Notes under the pieces: model-generated
Told to the model about the DNA's origin: nothing
The model's database searches: none
Seen by the model: only the letters and a program-made list of their open reading frames with translations
Assembly: GCA_945860955.1 (NCBI GenBank)
Contig: CAMATH010000049.1
Span: 1-55,634, forward strand
DNA length: 55,634 nt
Origin: Planctomicrobium piriforme
Lineage (GTDB): Bacteria; Planctomycetota; Planctomycetia; Planctomycetales; Planctomycetaceae
Reading direction: 5' to 3'
Position numbers and translations under genes: made by a program
In this document: piece after piece, positions 1 to 8,543 of the stretch
Position numbering within the stretch: the first letter of the stretch is position 1
Layout: each line of letters begins with the position of its first letter

Positions 1-80
1 AGCGACTGCGACCCCCGCACCCGAGACCGGATAATGGCAGCGGCCTGAGGCAACTTCTCCACCTCCGTAAACTCGCGCAC

Positions 81-344
81 TCAATCGACGCCTGCGACGA
101 GCGCCGCCGGACCGCGCGCCGACCGCGGGGTTATTGAGCAGTTACGTTCCCAGAATTCACTATCCACCCGACTGGGGTTCCGTCCAGCGAAGCCATAACT
201 CGCCAGGTGAATGTGCCGATTGACCACCTCAATTCCCACTTCGGTCGACGCCACCTGCCACAGAGTTGATACAACCAAAACCGCGACAATAGCCCAGCCG
301 ATCCACCGAGCGGACACTCCGCGTTGAGGCGATGCGTTGTTCAT
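81..344 (-). CDS. Small single-pass membrane protein, hypothetical
   Basis: An 87-residue frame starts at an ATG and encodes one clear hydrophobic segment at about residues 14-32, followed by a polar tail with several Arg and Pro. I recognise no family. The gene lies downstream of the sulfate transporter operon on the same strand, about 480 bases after the YezD-like gene. It could be a real small membrane protein or a chance frame, since GC-rich DNA readily gives open frames of this size. The hydrophobic stretch flanked by charged residues is the only positive sign. The 80 bases to its left, up to the window edge, hold nothing I can assign. Confidence 0.35.
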   Translation of the reverse strand: MNNASPQRGVSARWIGWAIVAVLVVSTLWQVASTEVGIEVVNRHIHLASYGFAGRNPSRVDSEFWERNCSITPRSARGPAALVAGVD

Positions 345-822
345 TGCGGGTCACTCTCAACTGCGAACTTGAGCATTGCGCCAGAAATGACGGGAATTCA
401 CCGGTCAGCATTCTCGGTTCCACATCCTGGGTTTGGGTTCTCGCCAGTCTACGAATCCAGAGGCCTCACCGCCAGACGTCGCAGGGTCAACTCGCATCGT
501 GATGAAACTTGTCCCAATGGTCCCATTCCCATTCTGCCGCGCGATCACGGGGAATATGCCACGTAAGACCACGAATTCATAGGACGGATTCGGGAGCCGG
601 GGTTTCGGTTCAGAACAATGGGCGCAGAACATTTGATCAAGCCGTTGGGCGGAAGCTGGGGGGGACTCTGTCCCCCCCAGACCCCCCCTGGTATTTTTTA
701 GGCATGGGTCCAGTGTCCAATGGTGTGTGTGGCGACGGGCGACTGCTGGTGCTTTCGCGATTCGACACTTTCGAGTCCCGCCACCAGTTAGTTGAATCCT
801 GCGACCTTCGAGCCCAGCCGGT
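345..822. other. Intergenic region with a G/C-run hairpin
   Basis: No convincing gene. Frames that cross this stretch have low-complexity, shadow-like translations. The only clear structure is the palindrome at 658-678. Confidence 0.5.
658..699 (+). terminator. G/C hairpin followed by a T-run
   Basis: GGGGGGGAC at 658-666 pairs perfectly with GTCCCCCCC at 670-678 around a TCT loop. A second C-run follows, then six Ts at 694-699. On the plus strand this resembles an intrinsic terminator with an unusually long gap before the T-run, but no plus-strand gene precedes it. On the minus strand, downstream of the sulfate operon, there is no T-run. It may instead be a dispersed repeat. Confidence 0.3.
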
Positions 823-1032
823 TCACGCGTCTCCATCGCCCGCTCGTGGCTTACGATCAAGCCGGCGGCGTTCGGTCTTGTCGATCTGGACGACGGCACC
901 ATCGTGGACGACGACCATCAGTTGACCAAACTTCAAGCCCTCCAGCGCCTCGACTATCGCCGACACGGGGTTCACGAGGTGAATGGGACACGGTACCGCG
1001 GACACTCTGGCTGAGATGGAATTGTCTGGCAT
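823..1032 (-). CDS. YezD-like (DUF2292) small protein
   Basis: A 69-residue frame starts at ATG 15 bases after the cysA stop. The middle of the protein matches the DUF2292/YezD pattern as I recall it: EALEGLKFGQLMVVVHDG, then a VVQIDKTERRRL stretch. YezD-family proteins are small and frequently found beside sulfate-assimilation genes; their biochemical role is not established. The spacing implies cotranscription as the last gene of the sulfate ABC operon. About 24 residues precede the conserved core and are poorly conserved in such proteins, so the true start could be slightly downstream. Confidence 0.75.
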   Translation of the reverse strand: MPDNSISARVSAVPCPIHLVNPVSAIVEALEGLKFGQLMVVVHDGAVVQIDKTERRRLDRKPRAGDGDA

Positions 1033-1047
1033 GTGGAAACCAATCGA

Positions 1048-2109
1048 TCAAATCGCGAAATCCGAGGGCATGAACACCCGGACGTTGCGGGGAGAGACAA
1101 AAACCTGATCACCGACCTGGAGCTGCAAGACCGCCGCCCGTTCGCGCACCACATCGACGGTCAGCTCGATACCCAACGCATCCGACAGAACCCGGGCTTT
1201 GAGAACCGACCCCGAGGGATTGAGCTGAACGACCCGGGCGGGCAACGCAGTGTTCGAAAGTGGAGTCCGGTCGAGTTCCAGTTCATGCGGGCGGACATAC
1301 CCGGTCGCGGCGCGGGATTCCAAATGCGGGTAGGCGGGGTAGTCCACCCGAAATGGTCCCATGTGCATCTGGCCGTTCTCCACCCGGCCATGAAACACGT
1401 TGACGTTCCCGAGAAAGTCCATCACAAACGGCGTCGCGGGATGATCGAATACCTCCTGCGGTGTTCCCACTTGTTCGACGTGACCCGATCGGAGTACGAC
1501 CACTTGATCGGCGACTTCAAACGCCTCTTCCTGGTCGTGAGTGACGAACACGGTCGTCACATGCATCTCTTCATGCAGTTTTCGCAGCCAGGTTCGCAGT
1601 TCCTGACGGACTTTGGCGTCCAGGGCACCGAATGGCTCATCCAGCAGCAACATCTTGGGCCGGACCGCCAAAGCCCGCGCCAGCGCGACGCGCTGTCGCT
1701 GGCCTCCCGAAAGTTCCGCCGGGTATCGCTTTCCCAGTCCATCGAGCCGGACCAGAGTCAGCAATTCCTGCACACGGGCATTCACTTCCGCATTGGGGGC
1801 TTTTCTCACCCGCAAGCCAAACGCGATGTTTTCAAACACTGTCATATGACGGAACAGCGCGTAATGCTGGAACACGAACCCGACACCACGGTCGCGCACG
1901 GACTGGGTCGAAACGTCCTCATCCTGAAACAGGATTGCGCCCCGGTCGGCCGACTCCAGTCCCGAGATGATTCGCAGCAATGTCGTTTTGCCGGATCCCG
2001 AGGGCCCCAGCAGCGCGACCAGCTTTCCCGTGGGAACTTCGAGGCTCACGTTATCGAGCGCGACAAAGTCACCAAACCGCTTCCCGACATTCCGAATACT
2101 GATACTCAT
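1048..2109 (-). CDS. cysA: Sulfate/thiosulfate ABC transporter ATP-binding protein CysA
   Basis: ATPase that powers sulfate or thiosulfate uptake through the CysT/CysW channel at the inner membrane. The 353-residue protein has Walker A GPSGSGKT at 35-42, signature LSGGQ at 133-137 and Walker B LLLDEP at 154-159. A C-terminal TOBE-like regulatory part follows from about residue 240. Length and layout are normal for CysA. Its start overlaps the end of cysW by 4 bases (ATGA type), so the two are translationally coupled. Confidence 0.96.
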   Translation of the reverse strand: MSISIRNVGKRFGDFVALDNVSLEVPTGKLVALLGPSGSGKTTLLRIISGLESADRGAILFQDEDVSTQSVRDRGVGFVFQHYALFRHMTVFENIAFGLRVRKAPNAEVNARVQELLTLVRLDGLGKRYPAELSGGQRQRVALARALAVRPKMLLLDEPFGALDAKVRQELRTWLRKLHEEMHVTTVFVTHDQEEAFEVADQVVVLRSGHVEQVGTPQEVFDHPATPFVMDFLGNVNVFHGRVENGQMHMGPFRVDYPAYPHLESRAATGYVRPHELELDRTPLSNTALPARVVQLNPSGSVLKARVLSDALGIELTVDVVRERAAVLQLQVGDQVFVSPRNVRVFMPSDFAI

Positions 2110-2987
2110 ATCTTCTCCTCCTGTTCGATTGTCTCGGTGGCGCTGTATTTCTCCAGCACCACTTTGCCGATCAACGTGGCCAGCGCCATGAGCGCCAGAC
2201 TGGAAGCCACCGCGAATGACCCGGGGTTGTTGAATTGCTGAAAGAGTTTCTCGACGCGTAACGGCATGGTGTCGGTCTCCCCCTCAATGTGGCCGGAGAC
2301 GATAAACACCGCGCCGAATTCGCCAATCGCCCGCGCGTGGCATTGAATCACGCCGAACAGCAACCCCCAGCGAATGTTGGGGAGCGTGATCCGCCAGAAC
2401 AACTGCCACGGATTCGCCCCCAGGCTGATGGCGGCGAGTTCTTCGTCACTTCCCAACGCCTGCATGAGGGGAATCAATTCGCGAGCCACAAACGGCAAGG
2501 TCACAAACATTGTCGCCAGCAAGATCCCCGGCCACGAAAACACCACCTTGATCCCCATCTCCCGCAGGCTGGGGCCGAGCCAACCCTGCATCCCGAACAC
2601 CAGCATGAAACACAACCCCGCCACCACGGGAGAGACCGCGAATGGCAGATCGAGCAGCGTGACCAGGAACGACTTCCCGCGAAACTCGAATTTGGTGATC
2701 GCCCAGGCGGCGGCGAGTCCGAAGATCGTATTCAGCACCACCGACAGGGGGGCGACGGTCAGCGTCAGCCAGACGGCGTGGCGGGTGTCGGGATCCTGCC
2801 ACATGTTCTTCCAATAGACGCCCAGCCCCGAGCCGAACGCCTGCCAGAACACATACACCAGGGGAATCAGAATCAGCCAGGTCACAACGCCAATCGCCAG
2901 CAGAACCAGGAGCGCCCGCAGCCAGAGTGGCTCGGTCGCGACCATCTTGCCAGCGGTGCGGAATTGTCGATTCGAACTAAGATGCAT
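2106..2987 (-). CDS. cysW: Sulfate ABC transporter permease CysW
   Basis: Second permease subunit of the sulfate transporter, 293 residues. About six hydrophobic segments are visible, the first at about residues 25-50. The BPD-transporter inner-membrane signature lies in the C-terminal third, around [18 protein letters not shown], followed by RAIGEFGAV, the conserved EAA-loop region that contacts CysA. The start overlaps the end of cysT by 11 bases and the end overlaps cysA by 4. I assign it as CysW rather than CysT from its position after CysT and the [13 protein letters not shown] sequence typical of CysW. Confidence 0.95.
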   Translation of the reverse strand: MHLSSNRQFRTAGKMVATEPLWLRALLVLLAIGVVTWLILIPLVYVFWQAFGSGLGVYWKNMWQDPDTRHAVWLTLTVAPLSVVLNTIFGLAAAWAITKFEFRGKSFLVTLLDLPFAVSPVVAGLCFMLVFGMQGWLGPSLREMGIKVVFSWPGILLATMFVTLPFVARELIPLMQALGSDEELAAISLGANPWQLFWRITLPNIRWGLLFGVIQCHARAIGEFGAVFIVSGHIEGETDTMPLRVEKLFQQFNNPGSFAVASSLALMALATLIGKVVLEKYSATETIEQEEKI

Positions 2988-3807
2988 AGCGGCGACTCCT
3001 CTGCTCCAGCCAGTTGATGAGCCAGAGCGACGAAATCGACGCCGTCAGCAGCACCACCGCGACCGCGGTCGCCTCGGCGTACTTGAACTCTTCAAGTCGC
3101 GCGACCACCAGAACCGCAGCGATTTCCGTCTTGAACGGCATGTTGCTGGAGACGAAAACAACCGAACCGTATTCCCCCAACCCGCGGGCGAACGCGAGCG
3201 CGAATCCCGTGACAATGCCAGGCCACATAGAGGGGACCAGAATCCGCAGAAACGTTTGCATACGGGTCGCACCCAATGAAGCCGCCGCCTCCTCCGTGTC
3301 CCCCTCCAGACTCTCCAGCACGGGTTGAACCGTTCGCACCACGAACGGCAGTCCCAGAAAGGTGAGAACCAGCACGATCGCCGTTCGGGAATACGCCCCT
3401 TCGAATCCCAGCGGTGTGAGATAACGCCCCAGCCATCCGTTGGGAACGTAGAGTCCCGAATAGACCAGCCCCGCGACCGCGGTGGGCAACGCAAAAGGGA
3501 GGTCGATCAACGTGTCGACGATGCGCCTCCCGGGAAAGCTGTAGCGGACCAGAACCCACGCCAGCAGCACGCCGAAAATGACGTCGAACACGGCCGCGAC
3601 TGCCGCCGCGCCAAACGTGAGGAGATACGCGGATCGAGCGCGTTCTGACCAGGCCGCCGCGAGGAACTCCGACGGAGTCAACGTCGCCGCCTTCAGCAGA
3701 CAAGCCCCCAAAGGGATAATCAACAGCAATAACAAATAACTGACCGTCAAGGTCAGGCACGGGGCGAAGCCCGGCAAGGGGGATGGTGTGATCCATCGTC
3801 GAAACAT
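2977..3807 (-). CDS. cysT: Sulfate ABC transporter permease CysT
   Basis: First permease subunit of the sulfate transporter, 276 residues, about six transmembrane segments. The EAA loop is visible as EEAAASLGATRMQTFLRI, followed by ARGLGEYGSVVFVSSN, characteristic of CysT/CysU. It begins 160 bases after the DUF1559 gene stop and leads directly into cysW and cysA. The upstream gap holds a strong palindrome (3842-3872), so the permease genes may have their own promoter or an attenuation point separate from the binding-protein gene far upstream. Confidence 0.95.
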   Translation of the reverse strand: MFRRWITPSPLPGFAPCLTLTVSYLLLLLIIPLGACLLKAATLTPSEFLAAAWSERARSAYLLTFGAAAVAAVFDVIFGVLLAWVLVRYSFPGRRIVDTLIDLPFALPTAVAGLVYSGLYVPNGWLGRYLTPLGFEGAYSRTAIVLVLTFLGLPFVVRTVQPVLESLEGDTEEAAASLGATRMQTFLRILVPSMWPGIVTGFALAFARGLGEYGSVVFVSSNMPFKTEIAAVLVVARLEEFKYAEATAVAVVLLTASISSLWLINWLEQRSRRYAS

Positions 3808-3841
3808 CTGGTGGCTCCAGTCTGTTTACGGTAAGGAAATT

Positions 3842-3872
3842 CGAACCGCACTCAACGGTTGAGTGCGGTTCG
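3842..3872 (-). terminator. 14-bp perfect inverted repeat upstream of cysT
   Basis: Arms CGAACCGCACTCAA (3842-3855) and TTGAGTGCGGTTCG (3859-3872) flank a CGG loop. Read on the minus strand it lies between the DUF1559 stop and the cysT start and is followed by AATTTCCTT, a weak U-tract. It could be a terminator for the BON/DUF1559 pair, an attenuator, or a protein-binding palindrome controlling cysT. Confidence 0.5.
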
Positions 3873-3968
3873 GAGAAATCAAGAACCGGCTCGGTTCGCA
3901 GGAGTCAGCGACCGCCGAGCGGGTTCGTGGGACGGGGTCCGCTCCCGTCGGTTCCAGTGTCGTCGACT

Positions 3969-5030
3969 CTAGTACGATCCGTCCGAGACCGCTTCTTTTC
4001 CGCCACGAGTGATCAGAGCGGCGAAGACCCGGATATCCACACTCTCGGAAATGAACTTCACGGATCCGTCGCCAAACAAGGCGTTCGCACCGCTGGTGTG
4101 GAACGAGAAGGGCTGTGAAGTCCCTTCGGTGACGTACAGATTGGGGGTCGGATAGCCGAGCGGAATGATGTCGTCACCATTGGTGCGGTTCAGGGCGTAG
4201 GTTCCGGGAACCGTCACACCGGCCGCGTCAGATCCCGCGAACAGCAAGTCGGAAGCGGGGCGACACCACCCACCGGAGTTCACTTTCGCGAGGGTGAGGT
4301 CGGTGTTGACCAGACCCGACCGTCGAACGACACGCGGACGTCCGGCCGATTCGACGACGGCGATCGTGTTCGACAGTCAGTCGGTCACAGCGGCGGGCGC
4401 GTTTTTCGAGTTCTTTGCCATGATTCCCTCATAGGCATTGAGGGGCGACGAATAGACATAATTCGCCGACGGCACCGGGTAACCGAGGTTCGTCGCCAGT
4501 CGAACGTCGACACCCAACGTGACCGCGTAGTCCGTGATCGCGACAATGTTCGGTATCCAGGGGGGACCCGGATCACCGTCAAGACGTTCGGGTCCAGGAG
4601 TCGACGGACATTCGTAGGCCGAGATCCGCTGACTGGTCACGGGCAGATTGACCGTGTTCGACCAGTTGAAATTCATGTCGTATTTGTCGAACAGAGTTCC
4701 CTTGTCAAGGTGCGGGAGCAGGAATGTGAACGCCGCGACGCGAACGCCGCCAGTCGGCGCAGGACGCCGGCTCGAAGGGAAGAACTTATGCGTATCGACG
4801 TGATTGTGGAGAGCCAGGCCGATCTGCTTCAGGTTATTGGTACATTGCGTACGGCGGGCCGCCTCACGCGCCATTTGCACGGCCGGCAGCAAAAGCGCCG
4901 CCAGGATCCCGATGATGGCGATCACCACCAGAAGTTCGATCAGCGTGAATCCAGCACGCTGCGTCATGTTGCGGGCGCCTCGAACCGCTGTCGGTCCGGT
5001 ACGCTCCGTCGTAAGCCTCACACGTTGCAT
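3969..5030 (-). pseudogene. DUF1559 prepilin-like protein interrupted by in-frame TGA
   Basis: The front part (4377-5030, 217 codons) has a type IV prepilin-like N-terminus: an Arg-Ala-Gly-Phe-Thr-Leu-Ile-Glu motif followed by a hydrophobic helix at about residues 26-50, then the DUF1559 body. A TGA at 4377-4379 ends it after A-V-T-D. The same frame then continues as LSNTIAVVESAGRP and runs without another stop to 3969. It includes the family's H-x9-DG end, seen as an FH then GDGSVKFI. In DUF1559 proteins this position normally reads DG-(x)-SNT, so the TGA replaces an expected Gly (GGA to TGA is one base). An AAAGGA ribosome site lies 9 bases before the ATG at 5030. Either a recent nonsense mutation, a sequencing error, or readthrough. 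Confidence 0.8.
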
Positions 5031-5051
5031 CGAATCGTCCTTTCAAAAGGT

Positions 5052-6455
5052 TCACAAATCGCCCGGATCACAAGTCAGGGCTGAATTTGAATGACTGGAA
5101 TTTCGTTTTTTTTCCGACTTCACAACGACCTTATGGGTCGTGGTATCCGCCCGACTCAGCGCCGCTGGCAGCAGGTTCGGCCCGGCCGTCGGTTCGCCAT
5201 TGACCTCCGTGAGCTGGTGCCACACGATGGTCAGTTTGTATTCACCCTCCGGTGCCCCATCGCCTGGAGCGTAGGTCATCAGCGTGAAGGTGCCGTCCGG
5301 CTTTACGGTCGCCTTGGGGCGGGCACTATTGGACGGCAGGACGGGATGCAGAACCACCATGGCTCCGTCCGGTCCCTTCCCGTCAACGGTCACACGTCCG
5401 GTCACCGGATACACCTTCAGACGGCCGTCATCCTTTCGTCCGAACGAGATGCTCGCCCAGACGATCGCGACCAGACACACGGCGACGCCGGCATAGGTCG
5501 GCTTGAAGGGCAACTGCCAGGAGACTCCACCGCCCGATGACTTGCGCCTGGGGGCTGGCCGGGGCGCGACCGTCGCCGCTGGCTGACTCGCGGATTTGCT
5601 GTTGAGGGTCCGCATCAGATCGACCACCGCGACAACACCCGTCACCGATTTGGTGAAATGAACAATCAACTGCTTTTCGTAGTCGCTGGCGACTTCGCCC
5701 ACGATCGTGACGTTGCCATCCTGAACCCGGAATTGAACCTTGGCGGCAGCCGCCACCGGGTACTTTTGGATCTCACGCTCAATCCGGAACTGCAAGTCCT
5801 CGGCAGCCTTGAGATTCGCCGCACTCGCGACAAAGCGGACGTCGTTCTCCGCGTCGTCGTTCACCAGATCATTGTTCACCGGATGAACCGTGGTGGCGGC
5901 GAAGAATTCAGGCTTCCGTTGCGGAGCGGGCTCCGCGGCCAGAGAGCTGGCGATGTCCGCATCCGACGACTCTGTGCCGTTCCCCTTCGTCTTACGCGTC
6001 GACCGTTTCTCGGGCCGGCGTGTCGAGTTGTACTCCTGGGTGGCCCGGACTGTGACCGGCTTTTGTGCCGGCGTCGATCCGGCCTGAGTTCCGCTCACGC
6101 GAAGACTGCGTCCACTGGGACTCTCAAGTTGCTGCTCGCTGGCAATCGCGATGGCGTTTATGTCCAGCTCAGCATGCCGGTCTCCCAACGACGATTCCGG
6201 TTCGTGATGTTCGCTCACGATTGGAATCGCATTGATGTCGAGAGCATCGGTTGCGTGAACTACCGCGTCGACCGTCTTGGAGGTCTCCACATTGGCAGGT
6301 CGCTTGATTCGCGAATCTTGTCGCAACTCGAAGTCGGCGTCGGGATCATGATCGGTCGCTCCCTCTGGAAGCGCGACGAGCATGTCTTCGAACCAAGTTT
6401 GCAGTGGCTGGCCTGACGGTTCGTCAGGTCGACGATCAGATCCATCAGTGGGCAT
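5052..6455 (-). CDS. BON-domain membrane protein with C-terminal regulatory-like domain
   Basis: 467 residues from the ATG at 6455, which has AGGAAG about 10 bases upstream; a GTG at 6509 has no such site. The N-terminal third is acidic and disordered-looking and contains a duplicated stretch (LDINAIPIVSEH and LDINAIAIASEQ). The middle holds a BON-like domain (IEREIQKYPVAAAAKVQFRV, then GNVTIVGEVASDYEKQLI), a fold associated with membrane or phospholipid binding. A proline/arginine-rich linker, one transmembrane segment (AGVAVCLVAIVWASISF) and a C-terminal domain beginning VYPVTGRVTVDGK follow; the last resembles the carboxypeptidase-regulatory-like domains of planctomycete proteins. It ends 21 bases before the DUF1559 gene. 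Function unknown; no link to sulfate uptake is apparent. Confidence 0.75.
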   Translation of the reverse strand: MPTDGSDRRPDEPSGQPLQTWFEDMLVALPEGATDHDPDADFELRQDSRIKRPANVETSKTVDAVVHATDALDINAIPIVSEHHEPESSLGDRHAELDINAIAIASEQQLESPSGRSLRVSGTQAGSTPAQKPVTVRATQEYNSTRRPEKRSTRKTKGNGTESSDADIASSLAAEPAPQRKPEFFAATTVHPVNNDLVNDDAENDVRFVASAANLKAAEDLQFRIEREIQKYPVAAAAKVQFRVQDGNVTIVGEVASDYEKQLIVHFTKSVTGVVAVVDLMRTLNSKSASQPAATVAPRPAPRRKSSGGGVSWQLPFKPTYAGVAVCLVAIVWASISFGRKDDGRLKVYPVTGRVTVDGKGPDGAMVVLHPVLPSNSARPKATVKPDGTFTLMTYAPGDGAPEGEYKLTIVWHQLTEVNGEPTAGPNLLPAALSRADTTTHKVVVKSEKKRNSSHSNSALTCDPGDL

Positions 6456-6547
6456 GGCAATGGGCTTCCTGGCGGAAGTACCGTGGAGGAGGAACGTATC
6501 GAAACACACAACTCAACCGACAGAACGAGGCGTCGTTTCGTCGGGAA

Positions 6548-7624
6548 CTACAGATCGCTCTTGGGGGTTTCGGACGCCGGCTGGTAGATCACGTCGAAGA
6601 CGCCGCCTTCCGCGAAGAATTTTCCCTGAGCCTCATCCCAGTTCGCCGCGAGATCGGTAATTGGGAAGAGGGTGAGTTCCGGGAACTGAGCGCGATTCGC
6701 GGCCAGAACCTCGTCGTCGATGGGACGATAGTGATGCTTGGCGATCACCTTCTGTCCCTGGGGCGTGTACAGGAATTTCAAATACTCTTCCGCCACTTCG
6801 CGCGTCTTCTTGCGGTCGACGTTGGTGTCCACAACAGCGACGTGCGGCTCGGCGAGAATGCTGGTCTTGGGATACACAATCTCCAGTTGCCCGTTGGATT
6901 CCGCGACTTCCAGGTGGGCCTCGTTTTCCCAGGTCAAATGGACATCCCCGAGCCCCTTTTGGGCAAAGGTGGTCGTCGATCCGCGAGCGCCGGTGTCGAG
7001 GACCGGAACCCGTTTGTAGAGTTCCGTCACGAACTTTCTCGCCGCGCCCTCTTCGCCACCCGACTTCAAAACACTGCCCCAGGCTCCGAGGAAAGCCAGC
7101 TTGCCGTTACCCGAGGTCTTGGGATTGGGAGTGATCACAGAAACGCCTTTTCCAACAAGGTCGGGCCAATCCGCAATTTTCTTGGGATTTCCTTTTCGCA
7201 CAACGAAAACAATTGTCGAACGGTAGGGGAGACTGCGGTGCGGGAGCCGATCTTCCCAACCGGCCGAAATTAGCCCCTTTTTGTGAATCGCATCGGTATC
7301 GGTCCACATCGTCAGAGTGACGACGTCGGCCTCCAGGCCGTCGATCACCGACCGGGCCTGACTGCTGGAGCCACCATGCGACTGCTTGATCTTCAAACTG
7401 CCACCATGGGCCTTGGTCCAGGAGGCGACGAACTCGGAATTGAGTTCCTTCCAGAGTTCACGGGTGGGATCGTACGACACATTGAGCAACTCGAAGTCCC
7501 CTCCTTTCGCGCCCGGTGCGGCAGAACCCCCGGAGGAGTTCGAACCGGCCGGCTGAGGAGCGCACCCAATGCAGGGAAGGACCAGAGCGGCAAGCAGGAG
7601 TGGAAGAACCGAAAACTTCGACAT
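6548..7624 (-). CDS. sbp: Sulfate-binding lipoprotein (periplasmic component)
   Basis: Captures sulfate or thiosulfate outside the inner membrane and hands it to CysT/CysW. From the ATG at 7624 the protein is 358 residues and opens with a lipoprotein signal ending L-P-C-I-G-C, so Cys22 is the probable lipidated residue. The body matches the Sbp/CysP family: LLNVSYDPTRELW, QSHGGSSSQARSVIDG, NPKTSGNG, and the later TPQGQKV. The longer upstream frame contains no plausible signal and crosses a candidate operator (7640-7664), so I choose 7624. The gene follows the Rrf2 regulator by 142 bases. The permease genes are separated from it by two unrelated genes, which is unusual. Confidence 0.93.
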   Translation of the reverse strand: MSKFSVLPLLLAALVLPCIGCAPQPAGSNSSGGSAAPGAKGGDFELLNVSYDPTRELWKELNSEFVASWTKAHGGSLKIKQSHGGSSSQARSVIDGLEADVVTLTMWTDTDAIHKKGLISAGWEDRLPHRSLPYRSTIVFVVRKGNPKKIADWPDLVGKGVSVITPNPKTSGNGKLAFLGAWGSVLKSGGEEGAARKFVTELYKRVPVLDTGARGSTTTFAQKGLGDVHLTWENEAHLEVAESNGQLEIVYPKTSILAEPHVAVVDTNVDRKKTREVAEEYLKFLYTPQGQKVIAKHHYRPIDDEVLAANRAQFPELTLFPITDLAANWDEAQGKFFAEGGVFDVIYQPASETPKSDL

Positions 7625-7639
7625 GACCCACCAGAAATT

Positions 7640-7664
7640 AACCACGACCTTGTTGGTAGTAGTT
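7640..7664 (-). promoter_or_regulatory. Candidate Rrf2 operator in front of the sulfate-binding gene
   Basis: Plus-strand arms AACCACGACC (7640-7649) and GGTAGTAGTT (7655-7664) form an imperfect inverted repeat with 8 of 10 positions pairing around a 5-base spacer. It sits 15 bases before the sbp start codon. A related 25-bp site lies before the regulator gene itself (8260-8284), matching at 17 of 25 positions. Confidence 0.55.
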
Positions 7665-7766
7665 TGGACCAAAAGGAAATGACCAGAACACGACACCGCC
7701 AGCAACGCAGACAAGACCGACAAACCCCAAAATCCCGTTCTTGAAGTCCCGCCGTGGCCTCGTTCG

Positions 7767-8231
7767 TTAAATCCCATCACCCATCGCGAACTCACTCGAA
7801 AACACCTCTTCGTGCGTCACCATCGGCTGCTCGAAGACCTTGGCAAGAGTCGCCTGATCCATAAGCCGGGAGACGTAGTTTCGAATGTCGAGCATGATTC
7901 GGCGGAAACGACAACGACCTTCCTGACTGCACGCTTCATAATGGGATGTCGACACACACGAAATCGGCGCCAGAATCCCATCAAAGCAGCGAACAACTTG
8001 TCCCATGGTGATCTCTGTTGCCGGCTTCGCCAGCAGGAAACCCCCATCGCGACCAGCCACGCTTTCGACCCAGCCTTGCGACTTGAGATCGAGCATGATC
8101 TGCTCTAGGAATCGCCGCGGAATGTCGTTCAATTCGGCAATCTCGCGGACCGGTACGGGACCTTTATTCCCGTTCGCCACCAGGGTGAACAAGGCTCTCA
8201 GGGCGTAATCGGATTTACGTGACAGTTTCAT
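7767..8231 (-). CDS. Rrf2-family transcriptional regulator
   Basis: 154 residues with the family's N-terminal winged helix (MKLSRKSDYALRAL, then IPRRFLEQIMLDLK and the wing at GRDGGFLLAKP). Cys92, Cys101 and Cys107 are spaced like the three cluster-binding cysteines of IscR (92, 98, 104), so an iron-sulfur cluster or thiol-based sensing is possible. Gene context points to sulfur: the next gene downstream is the sulfate-binding lipoprotein. CymR, a cysteine-metabolism repressor, belongs to the same family. A candidate operator lies upstream of its own start, which suggests autoregulation. The assignment to Rrf2 is firm; sulfur control is inferred. Confidence 0.9.
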   Translation of the reverse strand: MKLSRKSDYALRALFTLVANGNKGPVPVREIAELNDIPRRFLEQIMLDLKSQGWVESVAGRDGGFLLAKPATEITMGQVVRCFDGILAPISCVSTSHYEACSQEGRCRFRRIMLDIRNYVSRLMDQATLAKVFEQPMVTHEEVFSSEFAMGDGI

Positions 8232-8259
8232 CGGACGGTGACCGGTAGAAGCTGGAACA

Positions 8260-8284
8260 AATCACGACCAAATGCGTGATAGTT
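8260..8284 (-). promoter_or_regulatory. Candidate Rrf2 autoregulatory operator
   Basis: The plus-strand sequence has AATCACGACC at 8260-8269 and CGTGATAGTT at 8275-8284. Nine of ten bases of the left arm and seven of ten of the right arm match the site before sbp. It contains its own perfect 6-bp inverted repeat (ATCACG, 8 bases, CGTGAT). It overlaps the proposed -10 element and ends 29 bases before the rrf2 start. Confidence 0.5.
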
Positions 8285-8309
8285 TAGCCTTGCCTGAAAT
8301 CGGCAGCAA
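8281..8309 (-). promoter_or_regulatory. Possible sigma70-type promoter of the Rrf2 gene
   Basis: On the minus strand TTGCTG (8304-8309) and TAAACT (8281-8286) are separated by 17 bases. The matches to consensus are only 3/6 and 4/6. Support comes mainly from the spacing and from overlap with the candidate operator. Confidence 0.25.
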
Positions 8310-8543
8310 CCCCAGGCGGGTTGATTCTTGAATTTTTTTTGAAAGATCTTCGGGTGTGGCTCTCGCATCGGTACAATTCCGAAATGAAGTGACGCACGCA
8401 GGGCAGCTTCTGAATGTCGGAGGAAATCCACATTTGCACAAGAGGAGTTTTCAAGCCCGACTGCAGCCGATGCGGAATCCACTTTCGGCTGTCAACTGTG
8501 TCCTTCTCCATTCGAAACCCTCCCAAGCCTCAATTCCCGCTTC

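Larger units (their letters stand above)
8232..8543. other. Divergent intergenic region between the Rrf2 gene and DUF58
   Basis: Contains the candidate operator at 8260-8284 and a possible minus-strand promoter at 8281-8309. A T-rich stretch at about 8325-8345 may help the plus-strand promoter of the DUF58 gene. No gene seen. Confidence 0.5.

Noticed and set aside
1-80. Possible gene end at the left edge (ATATPAPETG and stop at 32-34)
   Set aside because: Only ten residues are visible, which is too short to support a gene.
405-902. 165-codon minus-strand frame
   Set aside because: It crosses the G/C hairpin, its composition is low complexity, and it overlaps the better-supported YezD-like gene.
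4377-4379. Selenocysteine or reassigned UGA codon in the DUF1559 gene
   Set aside because: TGA ends other genes here (for example VP1), and the expected residue is Gly rather than Cys; I see no SECIS-like structure that would argue otherwise.
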